Shown: positions 1-11,338 of the stretch, in pieces
How the letters are laid out: every line of letters begins with the position of its first letter
How positions within the stretch are numbered: position 1 is the first letter of the stretch
Origin: Posidonia oceanica
Lineage: Eukaryota > Streptophyta > Magnoliopsida > Alismatales > Posidoniaceae
Direction of reading: 5' to 3'
Length of the DNA: 64,000 nucleotides
Assembly (NCBI GenBank): GCA_037176725.1
Contig: JAZBRS010000060.1
Coordinates: forward strand, 51,116,001 to 51,180,000
Notes under the pieces: model-generated
Database searches by the model: none
What the model was told of the DNA's origin: nothing
The model's input: only the letters and a program-made list of their open reading frames with translations
Translations under genes and position numbers: made by a program

Positions 1-1836
1 TCTTTGCTTTGCTCTTGTGGCTTAAATATTTCCTATGCATGTTTCTGTCTGCTCTGGCATGTCTCTTGTTGTTTGCATGCATATAGGTGGGGTAGAGCTG
101 AGCTCCCCCTTTAGAACAGGTGAGTCTGCTGATCTGCGTCGTTGGACGCCAGAGCCTTCAGCGTCCAATGTTGGACGCTGCTGGCTCCAGCGTCCAACGA
201 CCTAGCTTCTCATGCATTTGTTTAAAGCTTGCATGCCCTTCTGATCTCTTTGCATGCATGTCTCCTGTGTTCTTATGCATGTTTAGCTTCAGTAGCATCT
301 GTTCTTTTATTTTAGTTAATTTATTTGCTTCTTTGTGCATGCATTTTGTGTGTTGTGCCTCCCAGAGCGTTGTACGCTGCTGGTGTTGGCGTCCAACGTT
401 GGACGCCGACCTAGCTTGCGTCCAACGCCCTGGTTGTGCCTCTGGCCTGGCACTCAACACAGCTGAGGTTGGATTGTTTATTTTATGCATCCCCTGTTTG
501 CTTGCTTGCCCTTGCTCTGAATCCAGCAACCCAAATGCATGATCTCAACTCTCCTCTATCACTTGTATGCATCTTTTCTCCCCTCTGCCTACTGTCCTTG
601 TTGGATGCCAGCCTCTCCGGCGTTCAACGTTGGACGCCCAGCTTACAGGCGTCCAACGACCTGCTAGCTTGAATCCTTGATTCTGGCCTACTCCTTGTTC
701 TGATTCCTCTTCTAATCTTCTATTAGGTTAGATTAGCATGTCTAGCACCCATTTAGTTGCATATTTGCATCTGTATTGCATCCATATAGTTAGAATGCAT
801 GGATTTTCAAAATGTGCATGCTGTCTGTCTGCAGTGGGTGTTGGACGCGGGCTCCCCCAGCGTCCAGCGTTGGACGCTGGTGTTGCCAGCGTCCAATGCA
901 TGCAGATGGCTGACAGCCATTTTAAAGCGCTGATTTTGTTTCGCTTGTCGTTTCTCACGTTTTATTGCTTCTTTGGCTTGCTGTAACCCTAATGCATGTT
1001 GCCCACCCCTTTGTTTTGATTTCGCACCCTGCTTTGCCCTGTTTTCTGCATTTTGTATCATTTCTCACTCTTTTGCATGGCTTCCCGCACCCCTTTGCAT
1101 CGCTCTCCTCTTTCGGCATTGTTTTCTGTACTTTGTTTTATTTTTCTGTGTTTTCGCATCGTTTTCCGCGCCTACTTTACTTTATTGCTTGCATGTCGCC
1201 CGCATTGCTTGGTTTTCCCACCGTTTTGTTTTATCGCTTGCATCTGCATATAGGGCCATGATGCTTACTGCTTAGGAGTTCTCACGAACTAGGGTCCGCC
1301 CAGTTCGGAACACTAGCAACGTGGCTGAGTACTTAGATAGCACGTTTACTTCCCTTGCATAATAGGTAAGCATTTAAGGCATTTAGGCATTAGGCTAGCA
1401 ATTCCCTGCATAAGCGCAAGATTGCCTAAGAAAGACTGACTCTCGGACGTATCGGGGTGCCTAACACCTTCCCCGTGCGTAACAGGAGTCCTTGCCCTTT
1501 CTCTTGGCTCGCATCGACCTTTCCGTTATCCTAGGCCTGAGTCATAGCATAGCATAATAGCATAGCATAGCTTAGCTTATCCTTGCATCCATTTGCCCCT
1601 CCTTGCATCCAGTTCAGCATGTCTTTTCATGCTTTACACCCTGGTTTTTCTTGTCTTCCAATTCAATAGACCCGCTGGCGACTCCTAATTGTCTTATCAT
1701 TTCTTTTCTTTTCTTTTGCCAGCGTTTCCGAGTCAAGTTCTTCCCTCGGATCCAGCCGCATATAGTGACCCTATTTTGATCGGTGCACACAAGCTTTGGT
1801 AATGTGCATGGACGATCAGAATTCAGGATTACTACA
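1..1836 (+). mobile_element. LTR-alpha: 3' part of a Tat/Ogre-type LTR
   Basis: This is the downstream part of a long LTR whose start lies left of the window. It shares with four other LTRs here the ordered 3' blocks: a block around TTCTCACGA (about 1278), the GTGCCTAACACCTTCCCCG hairpin (1453-1475), TGGCGACTC (1676-1684) and the terminus GGATTACTACA ending at 1836. Directly after 1836 the sequence becomes CACTA TNP2 coding sequence, so the LTR was inserted in that gene. Its upstream part (1-1000) carries a palindromic repeat not seen in the sister LTRs. A consensus-like splice donor (ACAG/GTGAGT) lies at 119/120. It could be a solo LTR or the 3' LTR of a full element; the window cannot decide. 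Confidence 0.85.
136..899. repeat. Four palindrome clusters spaced about 235 bp apart
   Basis: Four clusters (about 136-206, 366-434, 601-662 and 841-899) each consist of alternating GTTGGACGC and GCGTCCAAC blocks, so each contains a central palindrome close to GCGTCCAACGTTGGACGC flanked by further half-palindromes. The spacing is 230, 235 and 240 bp. The DNA between clusters is T-rich with many GCATGC/TGCATG words. No protein product is supported. Confidence 0.8.
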
Positions 1837-4800
1837 CCGGGTATTGTAGAAAGGGATGGAAGGATTATATATCCTTGTAAAAAATGTGCACTATTGAAAA
1901 AACAATCGAGAAGGGATGTGGAATTACATTTATGTAAGAAGGGATTTGTGGATGGCTGCAAGTGTTGGTTTAAACATGGAGAGGCATTTCCTTGTCATGT
2001 GAATGTTGCTCCTGTTAGTACGGATCCCATTGTGGACATGGTGATGGATGTGGCAGGTCCTGATTTCGATGCGTCCGCTGATGAAGAGCCACATGGGGAA
2101 TCTCAAGAATTTTATGAGTTGCTAAGAAAGGTGGAGGAGCCGTTGTGGCCAGGTTGCAAGAATTACACAAAGTTATCGGCAGTGTCTGAGTTATTGGCTT
2201 CAAAAATCGACTACTACATGACAGATAGCTGTTTTGATGCCATGATAGGTAAAATCAAGAAAATGCTGCCAGAGAGCCATGAATTGCCGAAGAACTACTA
2301 CGAGACGAAGAAGATGATGAGAAAGATGGGATTGGCAGAGGTGAAGATTGATGCTTGCTCAAAACATCACATCTTGTATTACAAGGAACACGGAGACAAA
2401 TTAGAGTGTCCAGAATGTCACGAGCCCCGTTACAAAAGTGACTCAAAGACACGTGTACCTCAGAAGGTGCTTCGTTATTTTCCTTTAGCACCGAGACTGA
2501 AGAGGTTGTACTATTGCAGAGAGATTGCAAAAGATATGACATGGCATGCAGATCATACACTGGACACTGATATGGAGCATCCTTCTGACACCAAGTGTTG
2601 GCAAGTTCTGAAGGAGTCCTTCCCTTCATTTGCTACAGAAAGCCGTAATGTTGTTGTCAGTCTTTCTAGTGATGGATTCAATCCACATGGTAGAGGAAAA
2701 GATTATTCATGTTGGCCTACCATGATTACACCATACAATCTACCTCCTTCTATGTGTAATAAGAGGCCGTACATGTTTTTGTCTTTACTCATTCTTGGTC
2801 CAAGTCATCTTGGTAAACACATTGACGTGTACTTGAGGCCTCTTATAGACGAGCTGAAGTTGCTTTGGGACACTAGGGTTGAGACATACGATGCATGCAA
2901 GTGGCAAACTTTCATCATGAACGTTGCTTTGCTTTGGACTATAAGTGATTTCCCTGCATATGGGATGTTGTCTGGTTGGAGCACACATGGAAAGATAAGC
3001 TGTCCTTATTGTATGGAAGAAACAAAGTCATTTCAGCTTCAATATGGTCGCAAGCCGTGTTTTTTTGACTGTCATCGTCAATTCCCGTCCATGGACCCCT
3101 CATATCGAAGACAGAAACAAGCTTTCAAGAAGAATATAGTCGAATTGTCAAACTCACCTCCTAGGTTGTCGGGAGAGTAATTATTTAGTTGATTGTCAAA
3201 GTTTGAGCAGATCATTTTTGGGCATGGTGTTGGTCCACAAACATTAGAGGGATTCGGGAATACTCATAATTGGACAAAAATCAGCATATTCTGGGAGTTA
3301 CCGTATTGGTCGAAGCTCTTAATTCGGCACAACTTCGACGTCATGCATATCGGGAAGAATGTATTTGACAATGTGTTCTACACAATATTGGATGTCAAGG
3401 GCAAGACAAAGGACACAAAGAATGCACGTAGAGATTTGAAGTTGCTTCGTAGCCGTAAGGACTTGCACCTGATAGATCATGCCAATGGAAAGACTGTAAT
3501 GGCCAAGGGAAAGTACACACTAGATAAGAATCAGATAAAGGAAGTGTGTGAGTGGGTAAGCAACTTGAAATTTCCAGACGGATATGCATCGAATATATCA
3601 AAACTTGTGGATCTCAAGAAATACACTTTCAAGGGAATGAAAAGCCACGATTATCATGTGTTTATGGAGAGACTGCTTCCCCTTGCATTTAGAGGTTTGC
3701 TACCTAAGCCTATTGTAAACGTACTCACAGATCTAAGTAATTTCTTCAAGGCCATTTGCTCCTCCAAATTTTTTGTGAAAGACATGGAGACTTTAGAGGG
3801 AAATATTATTCTCATATTGTGCAATCTTGAAAAGATATTTCCGCCTGCCTTCTTCGACTCGATGGAACATCTCATGATCCACTTGCCTTACGAAGCCAAA
3901 GTTGGTGGACCAGTGCAATATCGATGGATGTATCCTTTCGAGAGGTATATGCTATTTTAAAGAAAGTTTGTTCTATCATTTGTTATTGTGAGCATTTTTA
4001 TCTAATTTATCCACATTTTTAATAGGTACATGTTTTTCTTGAAACGAAAAGTTCAGAATAAGAATAGAGTGGAAGGTTCAATAAGTGCACAATATATCTA
4101 CGAAGAGGTTGCCACTTTTTGTTCGAGATATTTCTCACTGGAGGTTGACACAATGCATAATCGAGCACAAAGGAATGATGATATGGTCGTTGAGGAACAA
4201 AAGAATATACTTTCTGTCTTTTGTTCTAGTGCTCGTCCTTCTGGAAAGGCGAAAGAACGCCTACTAACCCGGAGCGAGAAAGATGCTGCAGAGTTATATG
4301 TTCTTGATAATTGCAATGAAATCGAACCATTTGTCGAGTATTTATCGCTATTTTTCTCGATATGTCCATTCAATAAATTTAAATAATGTATTATCTTACT
4401 ATGTTATAAATTTTCAATTGCAGGCAATTCAGAGAACAATTAATGGTCGACCGTCCTAGTCTAAAAGATGATGATATCTTGGACTTATTCAGGAAGACAT
4501 TTCCTGAGTGGTTTAGAAGTCATGTAAACCAACTTGATCCTGGTCCTAAGCAAAATCTCTTAAAGGACTTGGCTTATAGTCCAATTTTCCAAGTAAAGTC
4601 GTATGGAGCATGCTTTGCAAATGGGTATCGATTTCACACACAAGAATATGGTGAGGGATTGACTACTCAAAATTCAAGGGTTATGGTGAACGGATCATGT
4701 TATGGAGAAAACCATATTGACTATTATGGTATCTTAAAAGAGATCATCGAGTTGGAATATTTCGGTGCAAATAAAGTGATATTGTTTCTTTGTGATTGGT

Positions 4801-5228
4801 ATGACCATATGGAGGGAGTCACACATGACTTCAGGCATGATATTGCAGACGTTATACCAACTAAGTACTTGAGGAGATTTGAGCCATTTGTGTTAACTTC
4901 ACAAGCTGATCAAGTCTGTTTTGTACCTCAAGTTTCAAGAAAGAGAAAGAAAGATGAAGTTTTCACTGTGATGAAGATCAAAGCACGTGCCTACATTACT
5001 ATGGCCGGTAAAGCTACAATTAACGAGTTTGAAGAGTTGTATCAACCTGATTACGAGCCCCCACAACCAATAGTTGTAGACCATGCTCTTGATCAAGTCT
5101 CTATAATTCCACCAAATTCAGTGTTGTGGCAAACTAAGGATGAAGAAGGAACATTTGTAGAAGATGAATGTGAAGATGATGAAGAAAATGAACAAGAAGA
5201 GAGTGTTGACTATAGTGACGAAGACTAA
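1837..5228 (+). pseudogene. TNP2-type CACTA transposase, N-terminus lost, two nonsense codons
   Basis: The product would cut and move CACTA elements in the nucleus. The visible part begins with the zinc-binding-like start region (GRIIYPCKKC, then a HGE motif), continues through the transposase core (LSSDGFNPHG, SCPYCM-like block at about 3001), and ends in DUF4218-like (GGPVQYRWMYPFER) and DUF4216-like (SYGACFANGYRFHTQ, FLCDWYD) regions and an acidic tail. Exons can be placed at 1837-3944, 4026-4337 and 4424-5228. The junctions are phase-consistent: AG/GTATATG joins at 4026 to restore FERYMFF, and GA/GTATTT joins at 4424 to restore EQFREQ. In-frame TAA at 3178 and TGA at 3190 break exon 1 within the conserved stretch between RLSGE and KFEQ. 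The N-terminus is separated by LTR-alpha. Confidence 0.92.
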
Positions 5229-5914
5229 GGAGATTTTTTTGTCATTTTGGTTTATATCTTTTTTATATTGCTTTTTCCATTTTGTAGACCTTCCTCTTTC
5301 TGTTGTAGATATATGATTATTGATGTTATTGAAGATGCATTTGCTCACCAGCAGTTCGATCATCTTTGCCATGCCATCCAGTCACATCTATAGTGTTGTT
5401 GTATCACATGAATTCAGTTTTTTACTCATCTTTTCTTTTGCTGCTGCCATGAAGATAATGTGATATGGATCGATTTGACTTTTATGCCCTTTCTCCTTTT
5501 GGCACTGGTACTTGAGATGGATAATGGCAACTTAATTCAGAGATCCAGAAGAGGATCATGGCTCGTATAATAAAATTGTTTTTCTATAAAATATAGAGGG
5601 AAAAACAGGTGTTTTACACCCACAGATAGAAGCCACCGGCCAATTGTGATTTAAGATTAATAGGTAGAATATTAAAGGCAAATAAGTTAGTTAGTTTCTT
5701 TTTTTTTTGGTAACATTGAGACAGTTCAGCTAGCCTTGTCACTCCAAAACTTAAGACTACTCTGTTCTCTATAATTCCAAATTCCAAATAGCATCATTTA
5801 CAGTAACACCGGATTCAGAAAAACAAGGTTTATGTCCCTAAAATGGCATGTGTCCATGTTCATGGAGGCAACCCCAAAAAGGACGATTCTCTTTCATTTT
5901 TACAGAATAATAAG
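5229..5914. other. CACTA noncoding stretch between TNP2 and the captured FKBP fragment
   Basis: This is AT-rich DNA containing the likely TNP2 3' UTR, then sequence that may be the 3' UTR of the antisense FKBP fragment that follows. No open reading frame with family resemblance was seen. Confidence 0.5.
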
Positions 5915-6235
5915 CTACTTCGTTTCTGGTTGAACCACTTGCAAGAGTTCCACATTCAGTTCAAAAGTGGCTCCAGGCTGCAAAATATGATAGAATCAAT
6001 TGGTAAGAGAAAAAGGTGATTGAACTTATCTATGCAGAAGTACTTCCCATCAATAAGTATTACACATGTTTGCTAATGCAGAAAACAAGTTCGGATATTA
6101 GAAGTTGCATTTATACTGATAAATTACTACTTGAAAACTCTAAGCACATTTTATAATCTTGCAAGTGGAGATTACCGGGATTTCATTCATACCCTTCTGT
6201 CCATACCCAACCTCTGGAGGCATGATTATTGTCCT
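5915..6235 (-). pseudogene. Captured host gene fragment: C-terminal exons of an FKBP-type peptidyl-prolyl isomerase
   Basis: On the minus strand two exon-like segments are bounded by proper splice sites. The upstream one (6235-6176, 20 codons, after an acceptor TGTGCAG) reads RTIIMPPEVGYGQ then KGMNEIP; the downstream one (5977-5915, 21 codons with stop, after acceptor TTTTGCAG) reads PGATFELNVELLQVV and ends in a stop. The donor at 6175 is GT. Both exons are phase 0 and join to give the NEIPPGATFELNVELL core typical of FKBP C-termini, especially plastid-lumen FKBPs. The N-terminal part is missing. It is antisense to the transposase genes and retains its intron, so it was taken up as DNA. The FKBP family is clear; the subfamily is an inference. 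Confidence 0.72.
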
Positions 6236-6803
6236 CTGCACAGATGACATGAACGAGACACAAAACTATGAGAGGATAAGAAAAAAGGTCTAGAAAATTC
6301 TGCTGGTAAGATTTAACCAATTGTTTATGCAAAATAGAAGAGGTTATAACTAAGAAGTACTAAAGACAATTACTATAGATATATACTTGCTCAGGAGGCA
6401 GAAAAATGTGAAAATGCGAAAATGCGAAGACGTATGGTAACTCTGCCCAAGTATATAGATATATACTTGCTTTGTAAACTTATATTGCTTTGTAAATTCC
6501 TTATGCACTTGCATTCTATAGATATATACTGATAGTGATATATCGATATGTTTTATGAATATATTTTTGTTTCTGAATTTTAATACATACCATCTAATTA
6601 AGATGATATAGAAAACTAACCACTTAGTTTAAATTCAGGTTCATCATGTCTTTCTTTCTCAACATCATCGTCGTTATTGTGCTTGTAAGTACAATCAAGT
6701 AACTTGTTTAAATTGTGATATGATTTTCATATTGATTCCTTATTTATTCAGCAAATTGGATGAATCTTACATGACTATTTTAATGTATTGTTTACGGTAT
6801 TAG
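6236..6803. other. AT-rich CACTA noncoding stretch upstream of the second gene
   Basis: It holds repeated short words (ATAGATATATAC about four times between 6378 and 6530) and the probable leader of the TNPA-like gene. It may also contain intron sequence of the captured FKBP fragment. No conserved coding segment was recognised. Confidence 0.5.
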
Positions 6804-7923
6804 ATGACCGGATTTGGTAGAGGTGGTCAACGCTCTAGTGGATCTGGTGGATGTGGTTCATCGGAGAATCGAGAGATTGATCCTAGTGTTTTTACCACGG
6901 CTCAGTTGATTGAGCACATACGTACACATGGTATACCACTACCTCAGACCACTTATGTTGAGGCTCCCACCTCTCCTCCTGTGATTAGGCATAGTACTAC
7001 TCCACAGAGTAGTGCTGCACGTAAGGTCCAGCCTGAGTTGCCTACACCTTCAGCAACAATAGGTAAATAATATTATGAATTTGTAGTTTTTAGTCTTGAT
7101 ATTAAATATACTTACTGATATATGCGTAATTTTAATGATAATTAATAAGAACAACAACAAGGACGATGATATGCTCAAGTTTCTCAAGGACCACGACCTC
7201 TTTTAGAGCTTGAGTCGGACGGGTAAGTCATTTTTCTTTTTAATTTGGTGTTAGTCAACATTGTACTTATTTTCTGTACTTAACTTGATTTAAATGCAGT
7301 AACTTCAAGAGGAGTAACAGGATCTCGTTCGAGATCACAAGAATTTTTAGATCTTATGCATCGACCATTGAGTACCGGTGGTCGCATTTGCATTCAGATG
7401 AGAAAGAAAGAATGTTTGATGCGCTATTGGTAATAAGTAATCCTTATCTTTATCTTTAGTGTAAGTAATCAGTATATTAAATTAACAATGATGTTGGATT
7501 TTTACAGAGTAAGTTTACACTTTCACCTGGGTACACTAAGGAAGATTATCATGTTCCTTTTACAAAATTAATTAAGAAAAGGATGAACGATATTTACTAT
7601 AGGGCAAGGACACTTGCATTGGCAAAATGCCCTGACCCTCACGATGATTATCAGGCAGTCAAGGCATTTCCTCCACACTGGTGTACACAAGAGAGGTAAT
7701 TAATATTTATACTAAATTAAAGTTATGTTTATTGTTGTATATATAGGAATTAACATATATATTGATGTTTAATGTTACAACTAGGTGGAATGGACTCTAT
7801 GATCATTTTGCCACAGATGTAGAGTTTCAAAAAAGATCCACAGCAGGGAAGTCAAATCGCGAAAAGTAGGAAATTCGTTCTACGAGCGGATCAAGAGGCC
7901 ATAACGACCTTCGAGTTGAGTTG

Positions 7924-9042
7924 GTAAGGATATTTTTATCTTCCATGATTTGAGTTTTTGCTTTGAATCATACTAGGATCATTGCTGGTATTTGATCAAA
8001 ATCTTATGCATATCAAATATGAATTTTAGACGTTTCATTATAGGATTATGTTTGTTAAAATAGAATATTCATATAAGAAAGGTTTCACTGATCATCAACC
8101 GAATAAAACCATAATCAATAATTCGTCAACCGAATAAAACCATAATCAATAATTCATCCCTCAACCAAACAAATGCTGATAATCAGTAAACCTTCAATAT
8201 AAGTCCGTAGAAAATTGCACAAAATAGAATAAGACCAAAAAAAGAAATACCACCAACATACTTTGATTTATCACATTCATATCAGGAATCACTTCTGTTT
8301 TCTGCAAGCACTCTGAATGCTAGTGGTAAACTGGTACTTTACTTTTAGCAATCCTTTGTTATGTTTGATACTTTTTAATTATCCGGTTCATTACCTTCTC
8401 TTATGGAAATAGGTTGCTTCATAGGCTGTAAATGGATGAAAAGCAATTAAGAAAACCGGAAAAATGCTTTTTAGTACTAGGCGGAGGCTGGGATCCTTAG
8501 GACTCGTCAAAGTTAGGGAGGGTGAAAAGGTTCCTGCTACAGTTGATTCACTTGCAAACCCCACTGTACTCTTTCAGTGATTCAGAATTGAGTTAGAGGC
8601 CTAAGGAACATGGCCCTTTGTCCACAAGAAGACAGCAATTATTCAGAATTGCATTCAATTACCTCTTTAAATGCCAATGAGAAATGTGTTGATTCCAACT
8701 TCTAGGACAAGTAAATAACTAGAGGGTGTCTAGTTTAGTTCCAGGAGAAATATGATGCAAGTGATTACAGCAAATAAAGGTTATACTAGAAGACAAAAGC
8801 ACAACATTTTTACCTTAAACAAGTAAAATGCTCAACAACATATACAGCTCAAGAACCCTTCTTCTACTCTAAGAAACAACGAGGAACAATGTCCAAACAA
8901 GAGATGCATAAGGCATAGGATGTTTCTCTTCCATTCTGCATGTGCATGTGTACAATACAGATAAAAATATAAAAACATCCCAAAAACATGTTTTGTACCT
9001 AATTCTTTTGATATTGTTTAGTAAGAAGAAAGGTTATGGTAC
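7924..9042. other. Intron of the TNPA-like gene without recognised coding sequence
   Basis: AT-rich DNA with a short direct duplication (ACCGAATAAAACCATAATCAATAA copies near 8098 and 8128). A plus-strand stretch at about 8480-8577 reads open for some 30 codons (LGLVKVREGEKVPA and on) but no family was recognised. Confidence 0.4.
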
Positions 9043-10247
9043 CTATAGGGAACAACACAGCAATAACACAACGAACTTGGAATAGTTCTGCAAGACTCCA
9101 ACCTTCTTGGATCATCAGGCTAAGAGCACATCACAAATCATATGGTTAAAATTAGCAGTTCAAGGAAAAGAATCAACCTAGGATCTCAAGAAAATGTGAC
9201 AAATAAATGATTATGAGCTATGATGTGAGCAATTAAAATTTTCTTTTACCAAAGCAAAGAAGTTGATCAAAACAAAATCCCCTTCCAAGCTTGGGCAGTC
9301 TGCAAAGACTCGTTCAATTGCAGATAAACATTCTTGTCTATGTTGTATTTGAATAACCTTTTTATGTTCAGAAAAAGAGAGTTCCATAGACCCTGATCAG
9401 TCACAACCAAGGAAAAAACAAACAAAAAAAGGCCAATACAACAATCAGTAAAACAAGATACAGCAAAAGGGACAATGAAGGATCTTGAGCCAAATTTCTT
9501 GACATATACCTATAATCACGCTTTCCCTTTCCTGGTTGGCAAAAAGAACATGTGAAGTTGACACAGGATGCCATGAAATATTTTTTAGTTCTAAATGTGC
9601 ATTTAAATTCTACGTAGGAAATAGACACATTGCCCAGTATCAGTGAAAACCGCAACATGCTTTTGTCAATCATTAAAAGGAATGCATTCAACAAAATCCT
9701 TAAGAATGACAGACCTTATGAGCTGAATGAGTGATGAATACTACATCATAATGTTCTTGGTCACTTGCAAAAGCTACAGCAATAGCCTGAAAAATGTAAC
9801 CTTCCTTTGATGAAAACATTAAACATGAGGTGGGGGCAAAAAAGATACAGAGAACATTACCATAAAGTTCACCCTAATATAACAATTTCGAAGTTACCAA
9901 GTCGAACTTTCAACTTGTTATCAAAACGGCGATACTGATGAAGTGTGATGAACAATGGGTACTTCAACATACAGTAAATCACATATTTTCTTATTCATGC
10001 AGTTTTTCATAAACCAGAAGAATCATTAAACTCTATTCCATGAAATCATTCAAATCCAAAACCACAATGTTCTTCATAGCAGAACTGAAAAGACGACAAT
10101 TTTATAGGAAAGAACAGATTTTTGTTAGTAGAGAACCAGAAAGGGGAAATAAGGAAGAGGATGGAGTTCAACCGCTATTGGGTAGACGTCTCCTTTGGTC
10201 CCAAATGCCATGAAGACAGCTCGAGGCTTGCTGCTGCTGCTCTCCAT
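9043..10247 (-). pseudogene. Captured host gene fragment: 5' exons of a GT28/UGT80-like UDP-glycosyltransferase
   Basis: Four exon-like segments lie in order on the minus strand. Exon 1 (10247-10173, 25 codons) starts with ATG, has a Ser run and contains PRAVFMAFGTKGDVYPIA, the nucleotide-binding start of the family; its donor GT follows at once. Exon 2 (9786-9715, 24 codons) follows TTTTTCAG and contains AFASDQEHYDVVFITHSAHK. Exon 3 (9392-9250) contains QECLSAIERVFADCPSLEG and DFVLINFFAL, with donor GTAAAAG. Exon 4 (about 9106-9043) contains EGWSLAELFQVRCVIAV. The order, phase and spacing match a host gene cut after its N-terminal domain, with introns kept. The exact 3/4 junction is off by one base, a sign of decay. 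Family membership is from recognition of these motifs, not a search. Confidence 0.68.
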
Positions 10248-11233
10248 CACTGCCACAGCTTCAGAGTTAAGAAGGAGAATAATATTGTGAAACGAATGCT
10301 CAATTTTGATCTATTTGTGTGAAGGTTGTAGGTCATGAATACACTAGCAAAGGACCCGTGCGTTGTACGAAATGTTATAGGGTGAATGTGATGAAGCTAA
10401 ATTGAATATAGATCACTTTAAATCACAAAAAGTAAGCTGTCATACAATGGAAGGAAATCCCGTGCTTTGCACAAATAGTCTTATATTCTTATTTATTAGT
10501 ATGTTCTTGATTCACTTGTAATCAAGAATCAAGCTATTTAGAGGAATAATGAAATAAGAGAAAAAATGCATCCAATAATAGTCAAACGATACATGCAATA
10601 TCAGAATTTATGCAGTAAACTTAACTGTGTTACATAAGCATAGGCAACAATTAAGAGTTCAATCTAAAGAAGACGATTACTTCACAAGCAGCACCATGAT
10701 AAAGTAATTTGACTTATCTTACATAAATACAAGTAATGTAGACTTCAATTAAGATACCAGATTACTTCCGGTAAATATTCATGCAAAGAAAAAATCAAAC
10801 TTATTAGTGGCTGTCTGAATAATTTTCCATTATTTGAGAATAGCATATATATCAAATAAATTAAGTAATATCTTAAAGAAGTTCCCATAAAGAACTATGT
10901 TGCATGAACCCAATATTTGAGCCAATTGTAGGTTAAACTGCTATGCTTCAATTTCATCTTGTAAAGGCAACTCCAAAAGAAATATTTTTATAGTCATAAT
11001 TTATCTGTTATTTTGGGGTATGCAATTGGTCTAGAAATGTAGTAAGTGTGGGGATGAGATCATTTGCCTTTTCTTCCCTCTTTGTTGCTGATATATATGC
11101 TAATAACATGATCTACAGTTTTTCTGATTTGGATAGGATTTCGCTAGGCATTCGGTTTTAGAAGGGAAATTTCGTGCAGTTGTTAGTTGGTTTAGAATTT
11201 CCCTATATTTTTTAAAGTATTTTAGGACATTTG
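10248..11233. other. AT-rich intronic stretch, no gene recognised
   Basis: It may begin with the 5' UTR or promoter of the captured glycosyltransferase (just upstream of its ATG at 10247). The rest is low-complexity AT-rich DNA with no supported coding segment. Confidence 0.4.
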
Positions 11234-11338
11234 TTAATTTAAGGTAATGATAGTGTTCTCATTTGGACCATCAACAACTTCAATCTCAGCAGCCATAGCT
11301 TTTGTCTCCTCTTCCGTGTAGGCTACACCCACAAGATC
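11234..11338 (-). pseudogene. Possible third captured exon, unknown protein C-terminus
   Basis: On the minus strand 34 codons are open and end in TAA. They encode an acidic stretch with [20 protein letters not shown] followed by DGPNEN. Its non-repetitive, codon-like character contrasts with the AT-rich surroundings, and it lies antisense just before a TNPA exon, like the other captured pieces. I do not recognise the family. It could be a chance open stretch. Confidence 0.3.

Noticed and set aside
5118..5372. Antisense open frame over the TNP2 3' end
   Set aside because: Shadow of the acidic GAA/GAT-rich C-terminal coding sequence and AT-rich UTR.
10345..10470. CCGTGCGTTGTACGAA and CCGTGCTTTGCAC motifs resembling transposon ends
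   Set aside because: No flanking target duplication or coding content could be matched; too short to call.
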